This document shows, in pieces, positions 1 through 6,750 of a stretch of DNA of 10,168 nucleotides. The translations under genes were made by a program, and so were the position numbers. The notes beneath the pieces are model-generated. The model was not told the DNA's origin. It worked only from the letters and a program-made list of their open reading frames with translations, and ran no database searches. Source of the DNA: DASZZX01 sp036260415 (GTDB taxonomy: Bacteria; Actinomycetota; Nitriliruptoria; Nitriliruptorales; JAHWKO01). The first letter of the stretch is position 1. Each line of letters opens with the position of its first letter. The stretch spans positions 1 through 10,168 of the forward strand of contig DASZZX010000022.1 of the NCBI GenBank assembly GCA_036260415.1. Direction: 5' to 3'.

Positions 1-1
1 C

Positions 2-94
2 GCCCAGGAGGTGTGCGACCGGCTCGTGGACGCCGCCAAGGAGCGCGGCGGCCGCGACAACATCAGCGTCATCGTGGTCGATGCGGGCTTGTAG
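2..94 (+). CDS. PP2C-family serine/threonine phosphatase, C-terminal fragment
   Basis: This is the last 30 codons of a gene that begins before the window, ending at TAG (92-94). The peptide contains GGRDNISVIVVD, the typical closing motif of PP2C (PPM) protein phosphatases; in that family the Asp of the RDN motif is a ligand of the active-site metal pair. Such enzymes remove phosphate from Ser/Thr residues and in Actinomycetota often oppose PknA/PknB-type kinases. The fragment is too short to tell a stand-alone PstP-like enzyme from a phosphatase domain at the end of a larger protein. The short region before the motif (CDRLVDAAKERGG) fits the last helix of the domain. No gene follows closely on the same strand; the next start is 167 bp on, so this looks like the end of a transcription unit. 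Confidence 0.85.
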   Translation, partial: AQEVCDRLVDAAKERGGRDNISVIVVDAGL

Positions 95-139
95 CCGACG
101 GGTCGGACGAACCAGGTCTGAGTCATACCCTCGTCCCTC

Positions 140-190
140 GCCGCCGTCACGGACGGTTCCGAGCCGACCTCACGACCGTCGCACGGCGGC
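140..190. other. Nested GC-rich inverted repeat between the phosphatase and cupin genes
   Basis: An 8-bp perfect inverted repeat (GCCGCCGT at 140-147 with ACGGCGGC at 183-190) encloses a second perfect 6-bp one (GACGGT at 152-157 with ACCGTC at 175-180). The arms are separated by only 4 and 2 bases, so the two stems can stack into one long hairpin with a 17-base loop. There is no T-run after it, so it is not a classical intrinsic terminator. Its position 45 bp after the phosphatase stop would suit a terminator or mRNA-stabilising structure. GC-rich DNA yields such repeats by chance, hence the modest confidence. Confidence 0.35.
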
Positions 191-229
191 CCGGAACCGG
201 CCTCACCCCGGACGGTCCCGCAGCACGGT

Positions 230-235
230 TACGCT
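230..235 (+). promoter_or_regulatory. Candidate -10 box for the cupin gene
   Basis: TACGCT fits the actinobacterial housekeeping -10 pattern TAnnnT and predicts a transcript start near 242, about 19 bases before the GTG start of the cupin gene and just ahead of its AGGAGG ribosome site. No convincing -35 TTGAC-like hexamer is visible, which is common in this group. The same box with nearly the same downstream bases (TACGCTGGGGCGCAT) occurs before the amidotransferase gene at 8736. Confidence 0.4.
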
Positions 236-260
236 GGGCGCATCGAGCAGGAGGTGGCGC

Positions 261-581
261 GTGGCCGGCTGGGTGAGCCAGAGCAGCCAGTCGGGGGGGC
301 GCACGGTCGAGGAAGTCGAATCGGAGTTGCGTGCTGCAGGGCTGAGCCCACGGACCTTCAGCAACGCGCCGGGTGACACCTACGGGTGGCACGAGCACGC
401 AGACCACAAGATCCTGTTCTGCGTGGACGGGTCGATCACGTTCCACACCCACGACGCCGATCTGCCCATGCACAGCGGCGACCGGCTCGACCTGGAGCCC
501 GGCACCGAGCACAGCGCCACCGTCGGTGACGACGGGGTGGTGTGCACCGAGGCCTACGCCGACGGGCCCGACGCGCTGTAG
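261..581 (+). CDS. Small single-domain cupin protein
   Basis: The 106-residue product starts at GTG 261, chosen because a perfect AGGAGG (249-254) lies 6 bases upstream; the frame is open further back to 81, but without a site like this. Residues 42-62 form cupin motif 1 (GWHEHADHKILFCVDG), with the HxH pair H44/H46. Residues 73-84 form motif 2 (GDRLDLEPGTEH), with H84 as the third histidine. The Glu usually four residues after the second motif-1 His is Lys (K50), so the metal site would be three-histidine at best. Residues 1-32 are probably a short polar N-terminal extension. Cupins of this size are small beta-barrels with diverse roles, so substrate and function cannot be given. The gene appears to be its own transcription unit. 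Its last 28 bp overlap the 3' end of the opposite-strand phosphodiesterase gene. Confidence 0.82.
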   Translation: MAGWVSQSSQSGGRTVEEVESELRAAGLSPRTFSNAPGDTYGWHEHADHKILFCVDGSITFHTHDADLPMHSGDRLDLEPGTEHSATVGDDGVVCTEAYADGPDAL

Positions 582-1360
582 CCGATCCCCCGCTCGCGCA
601 GCACCCGTGCGAGCAGCGTCGGGCGGTCGGTGACGATCCCGTCGACGCCGAGGTCGAGCAGACGACCCATCTCCGCCTCGTCATCGATCGTCCAGACGTG
701 CACGGCGAGACCGTGCCGGTGGGCGCGCTCGACGAAGGGCCCCGTCACGACCTCGAGGTCCTGGAAGGTGGTGGGGACCTGCACCGCCACCACCCGTCCG
801 GTCGCCGGAGGGCCCCAGGCGTCCGACCACAGCGCCGCCACCTCCTGCGGTGAGGCCGACGTGGTGACGTGTGGGGCCACGCTGCGGAACGCGTCCAGTG
901 CGGCCTGGTGGAACGACGCCACTATGACGTCGTCCGTGCGGCCGAACGCCCGCAGGATCTCGGCCAGCAGACGCTCGTAGGGCGCCGTACGCGGCACGGT
1001 CGCCTTGATGTCGATGTTGACGAACGTCGCTGGGAAGCGCTCGAGCACCGCGCGCAGCGTGGGAACGGCGACCGAACCGCCCACCCCGACCGCCGGGCCT
1101 AGCACCGCGAGCCGGCACAGCTCGTCGGCGGTCAGCCGGTCCACCCTGCCGGTGGCGGCGGTGACCCGGTCGACACGGTCGTCGTGGAAGACGACCAGCT
1201 CACGATCGGCGCTGGCGCGGACCTCCAGCTCGAGCCCGTGTGCGCCCACCCGGACCGAGTGCTCGAAGGCGGCCAGCGTGTTCTCCGGCGCCTCCTTGGC
1301 CCCGCCACGGTGCGCGTAGTTCAGCACGCGCCGCCCCAGCCACGGGTTGTCGGCGCTCAT
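554..1360 (-). CDS. Glycerophosphodiester phosphodiesterase (GDPD family)
   Basis: The 268-residue protein is a complete GDPD TIM barrel. It would hydrolyse glycerophosphodiesters, released from phospholipids, to glycerol-3-phosphate and an alcohol. Seen: HRGG (H17, R18), APENT (25-28 with E26), the metal-binding strand ELEV (E44, E46), FHDD (H59, D60), the NIDIK strand (D117, K119) and the closing VWTIDD and GVDGIVTDRP segments (about 223-247). H17 and H59 match the two catalytic histidines of the GlpQ family. Two metal-ligand positions carry swapped acids: Glu46 where Asp is usual, and Asp117 where Glu is often found. There is no signal peptide, so it is likely cytoplasmic. The ATG overlaps the stop of the NuoF-like gene as ATGA (1357-1360), indicating translational coupling as third gene of the kgd operon. 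A GGAAGG sits directly against the ATG, too close for a normal ribosome site. Substrate choice, including lysophospholipase D activity, is open. Confidence 0.9.
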   Translation of the reverse strand: MSADNPWLGRRVLNYAHRGGAKEAPENTLAAFEHSVRVGAHGLELEVRASADRELVVFHDDRVDRVTAATGRVDRLTADELCRLAVLGPAVGVGGSVAVPTLRAVLERFPATFVNIDIKATVPRTAPYERLLAEILRAFGRTDDVIVASFHQAALDAFRSVAPHVTTSASPQEVAALWSDAWGPPATGRVVAVQVPTTFQDLEVVTGPFVERAHRHGLAVHVWTIDDEAEMGRLLDLGVDGIVTDRPTLLARVLRERGIGYSASGPSA

Positions 1361-2700
1361 CCTTCCGCGTAGGACCAGTCGGGGCGCTTGCGGTGGTAGT
1401 CAAGGTCGTAGACCACCTCGCCGTCGGCATGGTCGAGGTGGTCGATCTTGGGCACCGCCGGCTCGCGTTCCGACCAGCAGGCCCTGCCGAGGTGGTCGCT
1501 GAACTCCGCGGCGAACCGCTGCAGGGTGCTGCCGACCATCAGCTGCTCGCCGACCGGCAGGTAGCAACGGTTCTGGTCGGTCACCGTGGCGGCGCGTTCC
1601 AGGAGCCGTTCCAGGTCGTTCGGCACGCCGCCGCCCCGGTCGATGCGAACCAGGACCTCGGTGATGGCCTCCGTCCCCAGCTTGCAGGCATTGCACTGGC
1701 CGCACGACTCGATCGCCAGGAAGTGCGACAGGGTCGCCAGCACCCGCACGATGCAGTGCGAGGAGTCGTAGACGATGAAACCGCCACTGCCCAGACCGGT
1801 GTTGGCGGCGGTGAACGCGTCGAAGTCCAGAGGCAGGTCCAGCAGGTCGGGGGTCACGACCGTGTTGGAGGTGCCGCTGTACACCGCCTTGACGTCGTCG
1901 GCACCCGCGATGTCGACGAGCAACGTGCGCAGCGGCGTCCCCATCGGCAGCTCGTACACCCCCGGGCTGCCGACGTCGCCGGTGACCGTGAAGAGCATGG
2001 TGCCGGGCGAAGCGTCGGTGCCCACCTCGCGGAACCAGTCGGCCCCGCGGGTCAGGATGCTGGCGACGTGGGCGTAGCTCTCGACGTTGTTGACCACCGT
2101 CGGATTGGGCTGGTCGATCGTGGCGAACAGGCCCTGCAGGTAGGGCGGGTTGATGCGTGGCATCGGCAGCTTGCCCTCGATCACCTCCAGCATCGCCGAC
2201 TCCTCGCCGAACAGGTACTCGTCAGGTCCCGGCACCACCTCGACGAGTTCGGCCCCGTGCCAGCCGTGCGCGGCCACGGCCGCCACCGCGTCCGCCAGGT
2301 TGCGCAACGGAGCCCCGAACGTGCGCTTGATGGCGACGTAGCCGCGCCGGGCGCCGGTGGCGTGGAGCGCGATCAGGATGCCCTCGACCACCTGGAACGG
2401 GTTGGCTTCGAGCAGCGTGCGGTCCTTGAAGGTGCCCGGCTCGCCCTCCGCCCCGTTGACCACCAGGTAGACGGGCTGATCCCGCTCGGCGGCGGACGCC
2501 ACGACCGACTCCCACTTGACGCCGGTGGGGAACCCGGCACCGCCGCGGCCCCGCAACCCGGAGGCCTTCACCTCGCCGATCACGTCGGCGGGCGTCATGT
2601 CGAGCGCCCGTAGCAGACCCTGACCTCCGCCGCTCCGCAGGTACGCGTCGAGCGTGGTCAGCGGCTCGTCCGGCAGCAGACGGTGCGCGTCGACGATCAC
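1357..2700 (-). CDS. Orphan NuoF-like NADH-binding flavo-iron-sulfur subunit
   Basis: The 447 residues match the length and order of NuoF, the NADH-oxidising subunit of complex I and of related formate dehydrogenases and hydrogenases. Visible are the FMN loop GLRGRGGAGFPTGVKW (48-63), the NADH-site segment GAEGEPGTFKDR (83-94), the region GEESAMLEVIEGKLPMPR (165-182), PTVVNNVES (200-208) and a complete N3-type 4Fe-4S motif: C333, C336 and C339 in SCGQCNAC plus C379. All ligands are present, so the protein should be able to take electrons from NADH to FMN and the cluster. The tail after about 400 (ending KRPDWSYAEG) follows the N3 domain. No nuoE, nuoG or other complex I gene is in the window. 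Its GTG start overlaps the kgd stop as GTGA (2697-2700) and has no clear ribosome site, so translation is probably coupled to kgd. The true electron acceptor or partner is unknown; a formate dehydrogenase-like or ferredoxin-linked role is equally possible. Confidence 0.88.
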   Translation of the reverse strand: MIVDAHRLLPDEPLTTLDAYLRSGGGQGLLRALDMTPADVIGEVKASGLRGRGGAGFPTGVKWESVVASAAERDQPVYLVVNGAEGEPGTFKDRTLLEANPFQVVEGILIALHATGARRGYVAIKRTFGAPLRNLADAVAAVAAHGWHGAELVEVVPGPDEYLFGEESAMLEVIEGKLPMPRINPPYLQGLFATIDQPNPTVVNNVESYAHVASILTRGADWFREVGTDASPGTMLFTVTGDVGSPGVYELPMGTPLRTLLVDIAGADDVKAVYSGTSNTVVTPDLLDLPLDFDAFTAANTGLGSGGFIVYDSSHCIVRVLATLSHFLAIESCGQCNACKLGTEAITEVLVRIDRGGGVPNDLERLLERAATVTDQNRCYLPVGEQLMVGSTLQRFAAEFSDHLGRACWSEREPAVPKIDHLDHADGEVVYDLDYHRKRPDWSYAEG

Positions 2701-5700
2701 AGCCCGTCGAACGCCCGGCGCAGCAGCTGCTCCTGCTCCTGCTGGTGGATGGTGTGGCTGCCGGCGGCGGGGCTGGCCGACTCCGGGCGGGACACGTGTG
2801 TCAGCTGGCGGTCGCGCTCACGCAGCAGCCGGTGCAGCCGCGAGTGCGCGAAGGGCCACGGGCCCATGTTCTCCGGCTCCTCCTGCAGCCAGAGGACCTG
2901 ATGGGCGTTGGGGTAGCCGTCGAGGATCTCGGCGAGCTGCTCGGCCGGCCACGGGTACAGCTGCTCGACGCGGACCACGGCGACCGGGGCGGAGAGCTCG
3001 TCGCGCCGCTGCATCGCCTCGAACGCCACCTTGCCGCTGCACAGGATCACGCGCTCGACGGCGTCGCGGCCGGCCACGTTGGGATCGTCGATCGTCTCGT
3101 GGAAGCGTCCGGTGGTCAGGTCCTCGACCGGGGAGGCGGAGTGCTTGGAACGCAGCAGCGACTTGGGGGTGAAGATGATCAGCGGCTCGTGCCCGCCACG
3201 GTGCTTCTGCCGTCGCAGAAGGTGGAAGTACTGCGCGGCGGTGGTGGCGTTGCAGACCTGGATGTTGTCTTCAGCAGCCAGGACGAGGAAACGCTCGATG
3301 CGGGCTGAGGAGTGCTCGGGTCCCTGCCCTTCGTAGCCGTGCGGCAGCAGCATCACCAGGCTCGAGGTCTGTCCCCACTTGTCCTCGGCGGCGACGATGA
3401 ACTGGTCGATGACGATCTGGGCGCCGTTGACGAAGTCGCCGAACTGCGCCTCCCAGATCGTCAGCGCCTCCTTGTTGGCCACCGAGTAGCCGTACTCGAA
3501 CCCGACCGCTGCGTACTCGCTCAGCAAGGAGTCGTAGATGAAGAACTTGCCCTGCTCGTCCGCCAGGTGGGCCAGCGGCGTGTACTCCTCGCCCGTCTCG
3601 TAGTCGACCAGCACCGCGTGTCGCTGCGAGAACGTCCCGCGTCGGCTGTCCTGACCGGCCAGCCGAACCCAGGTGCGCTCCCCCAGCAGCGACCCGAAGG
3701 CGAGCTGCTCGGCGAGAGGCCAGTCGACCCGGCCCTCCTCGCGGTAGCGGTCAGCCGCCCGGTCGAACAGCCGCTTCAGCTTGGGGTGCATCGTAAACCC
3801 CTCGGGCTCACCGAATATGGTGTCGACGATGCGGTCGAGCACGTCCTTCTTGACGCCGGTCTCGACGCTGGGTGCGACGCCCCGCGGGGGCGGCGGACGG
3901 TGGACGGGCGGGGTGGCGGGAGGGTGCGACTCCTTGGTGCGTTCGAACGCCTCGTCGAGTCGCTGCTGGAAGTCGTCGAGCAGTTCCTCCGCCTCGTTCA
4001 TCGAGATGTCGCCGCGCTTGACCAGCCGTTCGGTGTAGATCTTGCGTGCCGAGCGCTTCTGGTCGATGGTCTCGTACATCAGCGGCTGGGTGTAGGAAGG
4101 GTCGTCGGCCTCGTTGTGCCCGAGCTTGCGGTAGCACACCAGGTCGATCACCACGTCCCGGTGGAACTGCTGGCGGTAGGCGAACGCCAGCCGGCCGACG
4201 CGCACCACCGCCTCGGGGTCGTCGCCGTTGACATGGATGATCGGCGCCTGGACGGCCCGTGCGATGTCGGTCGAGTACTCCGACGAGCGTCCCGCCTCGG
4301 GCGGCGTCGTGAAGCCCAGCTGGTTGTTGACGACGATGTGGATGGTCCCACCGGTGCGGTAGCCACGCAGTTGGGAGAGGTTGAACACCTCGGCGACCAC
4401 ACCCTGACCGGCGAAAGCCGCATCGCCGTGCACCAGGACCGGCAGCACGCGGAACGTCTCTGGCACGTCGAGCAGGTCCTGCCGCGCCCGGGCGATGCCC
4501 TCGACCACCGGGTCCACCGCCTCGAGATGCGACGGGTTGGACGGCAGGGTGATGCGGACCTCCCCACCCGTACGGGACCGGAAGACGCCGGTCTGGCCGA
4601 CGTGGTACTTCACGTCACCGGAGCCCTGCACGGTCTGGGGGTCGATGTCGCCCTCGAACTCGCTGAAGATCTCGCGGTACGACTTGCCGACGATGTTGGC
4701 GAGGACGTTGAGGCGACCACGGTGGGCCATGCCCATCACGACCTCCTCGATGTGCACCGTCGACGCGTCCTCCAGGATCGCGTCGAGCAGCGGGATGAAG
4801 CTCTCGCCACCTTCGAGGCTGAACCGTTTGTGTCCCAGGTACTTGGTGTGCAGGAACCGTTCGAAGGCCTCGGCTGCGTTCAACCTCTCCAGCACGTGGC
4901 GCTTGTCCTCGGGGGCGAGCTCCCACTCGACGCCCTCGACCTGCTCCTGGATCCAGCGTTTCTGCGCCGGATCCTGGATGTGCATGTACTCGATCCCGAC
5001 CGTGCGGCAGTACGCGTCGCGCAGGATCCCCAGCAGCTGGCCCAGCTGCATGCTGCGCTGGCCGGCGACGTTGGCCACGAACTCGCGGTCGAGGTCCCAG
5101 ATCGACAGTCCGTAGGTGATGGGGTCCAGCTCGCTGTGCATGCGGGGGGGCTTCTGCGACAGCGGATCGAGGTCGGCGATGAGGTGACCCCGCACCCGGT
5201 ACATGTGCGCCAGCTGGTCGACCTGCACCTGCTTGTCGAGCATGGCGAGCTCGGAGTCCAGCGGGCTGGTGTCGCGGCGCCAACGCGCCGGCTCGTAGGG
5301 GACGCCCAGTGTCTGGAAGATGTCGTCGTAGTAACCGTCCTCGCCGAGCAGCAACGCGTGGATCCGCGCCAGCCACGAGCCGGACTCGGCCCCCTGGATG
5401 ACGCGGTGGTCGTAGGTCGATGAGAGCGCGATCTGCTTGGACACGCCCAGCTTGGCGAGGGTGGCCGGGTCGGCGGCCTGGTACTCCACCGGGTAGTCGA
5501 TCGCCCCGACCCCCAGGATCACGCTCTGGCCCTGCATCAGACGCGGGACCGACAGCACCGTCCCCAGGGTGCCCGGGTTGGTGATGGTCATGGTGGTGTC
5601 CCGGAAGTCGTCGGGGGTCAGCCGGTTGGTACGGACCTTGCGGATCAGGTCCTCGTACGCCTCGAGGAACGCGTCGAACGCGAGGGTGTCGGCTTGCTTG

Positions 5701-6416
5701 ATGGACGGCACCAGCAGGACCCGCTCGCCGTCACGCTCGACGTCCACGGCCAGTCCGAGGTTGACGTGCTCGAGCCGGAGCGCGCCCGGCCTGGAGTCCA
5801 CCTCGGCGTAGACGGTCCGCATGTTGGGGACCGCGTCGAGCGCCTTGACCGCTGCGTACGAGATGATGTGGGTGAACGAGACCTTGCCGCCGTAGGTGCG
5901 GCGCAGGTAGTTGTTGGCGATGCTGCGGTTGACCTCGAGCAGCTTCGCCGGGACCGTGCGCACGCTGGTTGCTGTCGGCACGCTCAGGCTCGTCGCCATG
6001 TTCTCGGCGATCCGGGCCTTGATGCCGCGCAGACGCTCCGCGGCCGGCTGCTCCGCGCCACGCGCTGTCTCGGCGGCCTCCGGCCGGCGCCCCTCCTGCC
6101 CGCGCTCGGCCGTCCGTGCGGCCGCGTGCTCGGCGTCCTCCGGGGACGCCTCCTCGGCTGCCTGGCCGTCGCCGGCCGCAGCCGACTTCGCGCGCGCGCG
6201 CAGTGCGTCACGATCGTCGGCGGTCGTCTGCACCGCAGGCTGGTCGTCGCGCGGAGGTTGCGGCCGGTCCTCGGGGCGGTAGTCCTCGAAGAACTCCTGC
6301 CAGCTCTCGCTCAGCGCGTCGGGATCCTCCCGGTACTGCTCGTACAGCTCGTCGACGAGCCAGGCGTTGACCCCGAACCCCTCGGCACCGGTGCGTGACG
6401 TCCGTCCATCAGCCAT
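2697..6416 (-). CDS. kgd: Multifunctional 2-oxoglutarate decarboxylase/dehydrogenase E1 with fused E2 succinyltransferase domain
   Basis: The 1239-residue protein has the Kgd architecture of Actinomycetota, close in length to mycobacterial Kgd (about 1230). Residues 13-46 are the E1 N-terminal segment (FGVNAWLVDELYEQY, ending EFFEDY). Residues 50-128 are a low-complexity Ala/Glu/Arg/Pro linker. Residues 129-365 are the E2 catalytic core, with YDHRVIQG carrying the active His337. From about 395 onward is E1, with GMAHRGRLNVLANIV (H565), the thiamine diphosphate motif from GD (664-665) to NN (697-698), the pyrimidine-binding domain (about 900-1100) and the end motif HVSRPESASPAAGSH. There is no lipoyl domain, so the acyl group must pass to a separate lipoylated E2. 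The reaction is decarboxylation of 2-oxoglutarate in the TCA cycle, feeding succinyl-CoA formation; the family also makes succinic semialdehyde and carboligation products. The ATG at 6416 is the first start after an in-frame stop. It is first of a three-gene overlapping operon. In relatives GarA inhibits this enzyme; no garA is seen here. Confidence 0.95.
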   Translation of the reverse strand: MADGRTSRTGAEGFGVNAWLVDELYEQYREDPDALSESWQEFFEDYRPEDRPQPPRDDQPAVQTTADDRDALRARAKSAAAGDGQAAEEASPEDAEHAAARTAERGQEGRRPEAAETARGAEQPAAERLRGIKARIAENMATSLSVPTATSVRTVPAKLLEVNRSIANNYLRRTYGGKVSFTHIISYAAVKALDAVPNMRTVYAEVDSRPGALRLEHVNLGLAVDVERDGERVLLVPSIKQADTLAFDAFLEAYEDLIRKVRTNRLTPDDFRDTTMTITNPGTLGTVLSVPRLMQGQSVILGVGAIDYPVEYQAADPATLAKLGVSKQIALSSTYDHRVIQGAESGSWLARIHALLLGEDGYYDDIFQTLGVPYEPARWRRDTSPLDSELAMLDKQVQVDQLAHMYRVRGHLIADLDPLSQKPPRMHSELDPITYGLSIWDLDREFVANVAGQRSMQLGQLLGILRDAYCRTVGIEYMHIQDPAQKRWIQEQVEGVEWELAPEDKRHVLERLNAAEAFERFLHTKYLGHKRFSLEGGESFIPLLDAILEDASTVHIEEVVMGMAHRGRLNVLANIVGKSYREIFSEFEGDIDPQTVQGSGDVKYHVGQTGVFRSRTGGEVRITLPSNPSHLEAVDPVVEGIARARQDLLDVPETFRVLPVLVHGDAAFAGQGVVAEVFNLSQLRGYRTGGTIHIVVNNQLGFTTPPEAGRSSEYSTDIARAVQAPIIHVNGDDPEAVVRVGRLAFAYRQQFHRDVVIDLVCYRKLGHNEADDPSYTQPLMYETIDQKRSARKIYTERLVKRGDISMNEAEELLDDFQQRLDEAFERTKESHPPATPPVHRPPPPRGVAPSVETGVKKDVLDRIVDTIFGEPEGFTMHPKLKRLFDRAADRYREEGRVDWPLAEQLAFGSLLGERTWVRLAGQDSRRGTFSQRHAVLVDYETGEEYTPLAHLADEQGKFFIYDSLLSEYAAVGFEYGYSVANKEALTIWEAQFGDFVNGAQIVIDQFIVAAEDKWGQTSSLVMLLPHGYEGQGPEHSSARIERFLVLAAEDNIQVCNATTAAQYFHLLRRQKHRGGHEPLIIFTPKSLLRSKHSASPVEDLTTGRFHETIDDPNVAGRDAVERVILCSGKVAFEAMQRRDELSAPVAVVRVEQLYPWPAEQLAEILDGYPNAHQVLWLQEEPENMGPWPFAHSRLHRLLRERDRQLTHVSRPESASPAAGSHTIHQQEQEQLLRRAFDGL

Positions 6417-6446
6417 GACGTCCAGTCTTCCGCGGGACGTAGGCCG

Positions 6447-6452
6447 ATGCTA
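6447..6452 (-). promoter_or_regulatory. Candidate -10 box for the kgd operon
   Basis: On the minus strand the hexamer reads TAGCAT, matching TAnnnT, and would place the transcript start near 6440, leaving a leader of about 24 bases before the kgd ATG at 6416. A weak purine stretch (GGAAGACTGGAC) precedes the ATG. No -35 match is evident at 16-19 bp, so this is only a candidate. Confidence 0.25.
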
Positions 6453-6536
6453 CCCAGGGGCTCCACCCCGTCCCGGGGCCGGCGGGACGGCCCACCCGTC
6501 GCCGACGCGACGGCCCCGACCGCCACTCCCGTCCCC

Positions 6537-6582
6537 GATCGTGCGTCGTCCCGGTCACCGGCGGCCGTGAACACGCACGATC
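6537..6582. repeat. Palindromic intergenic repeat, copy 1
   Basis: This is a 46-bp unit with perfect 10-bp inverted ends, GATCGTGCGT (6537-6546) and ACGCACGATC (6573-6582). A concentric inner stem pairs CGGTC (6552-6556) with GGCCG (6563-6567), containing one T-G wobble. The 45 bases from 6538 recur 69 bp downstream with only two differences. The form suggests a REP-like palindromic element able to fold as a two-tier hairpin or cruciform. Copies elsewhere in the genome cannot be checked here. Confidence 0.75.
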
Positions 6583-6606
6583 CGATCTCGACCGCCCTGC
6601 AGGCTC

Positions 6607-6651
6607 ATCGTGCGTCGTCGCGGTCACCGGCGACCGTGAACACGCACGATC
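6607..6651. repeat. Palindromic intergenic repeat, copy 2
   Basis: This second copy matches copy 1 at 43 of 45 positions. The outer stem pairs ATCGTGCGT (6607-6615) with ACGCACGAT (6642-6650). A symmetric 5-by-5 internal loop separates it from an inner perfect stem, CGGTC (6621-6625) with GACCG (6632-6636), closed by a 6-base loop. Outer and inner stems share the same centre. One of the two differences from copy 1 lies in the internal loop; the other turns a G-U pair into an A-U pair in plus-strand RNA, so pairing is kept. Confidence 0.75.
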
Positions 6652-6699
6652 CCGAGGTGGCCGACGTGATCGCCGTGGACGATGACACGCTGGCGTGAC

Positions 6700-6723
6700 G
6701 GGGTCTCCGAACCCGGAGGCTCC
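6700..6723. other. Hairpin 27 bp beyond the dodecin stop
   Basis: CTCCG (6705-6709) and CGGAG (6714-6718) form a stem with a 4-base loop, extended on plus-strand RNA by five more pairs including two G-U wobbles. In the dodecin transcript (minus strand) those two wobbles become A-C mismatches, so the hairpin is weaker there. There is no T-run. It may help end or stabilise the dodecin mRNA, but the evidence is thin. Confidence 0.25.
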
Positions 6724-6750
6724 CGGCTCGCCCCGACGGGTACTGGCCGA

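Larger units (their letters stand above)
6417..6750. other. 334-bp non-coding spacer between dodecin and kgd
   Basis: I find no credible gene in this spacer. It holds, from the kgd side outward, a candidate -10 box for kgd (6447-6452), two near-identical palindromic repeats (6537-6582 and 6607-6651) and a hairpin (6700-6723). The small reading frames across it are low-complexity translations of the repeats. It is by far the longest gap in the window and must contain both the end of the dodecin transcript and, probably, the kgd promoter. Confidence 0.7.

Noticed and set aside
293..299. Run of seven G in the cupin gene, a possible slippage or phase-variation tract
   Set aside because: Seven G near the start of one gene in GC-rich DNA is unremarkable, the frame is intact, and the protein type gives no reason to expect phase variation.
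1240..2613. 457-codon open frame on the plus strand, antisense to the NuoF-like gene
   Set aside because: Shadow frame of a gene with clear FMN, NADH and iron-sulfur motifs; its translation has no recognisable motif.
3312..5423. 703-codon open frame on the plus strand, antisense to kgd
   Set aside because: It is the complement of a strongly conserved enzyme. High GC content depletes stop codons in the opposite frame, and the translation is rich in Asp, Val, His and Arg with no domain pattern.
6189..6201. Alternating CG run, possible Z-DNA
   Set aside because: It encodes part of the Ala/Arg linker of Kgd (ARAR) and is explained by codon use in a low-complexity segment.
2697..6416. Loss of the E2 catalytic Asp in Kgd (DHRVIQG instead of DHRxxDG)
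   Set aside because: As far as I recall, Gln at this place is usual for the E2-like domain of actinobacterial Kgd proteins, so it is not a defect of this copy.
6537..6651. The two repeats as the start of a CRISPR array
   Set aside because: Only two units, a 24-base gap instead of a typical spacer, full-length dyad symmetry and no cas genes.
6447..6698. Small plus-strand frame with a repeated peptide (RASSRSPA, then VNTHDP)
   Set aside because: The peptide repeat only reflects the DNA repeat, whose 69-bp spacing happens to be a multiple of three. No ribosome site, and the nucleotide palindromes explain the pattern better.
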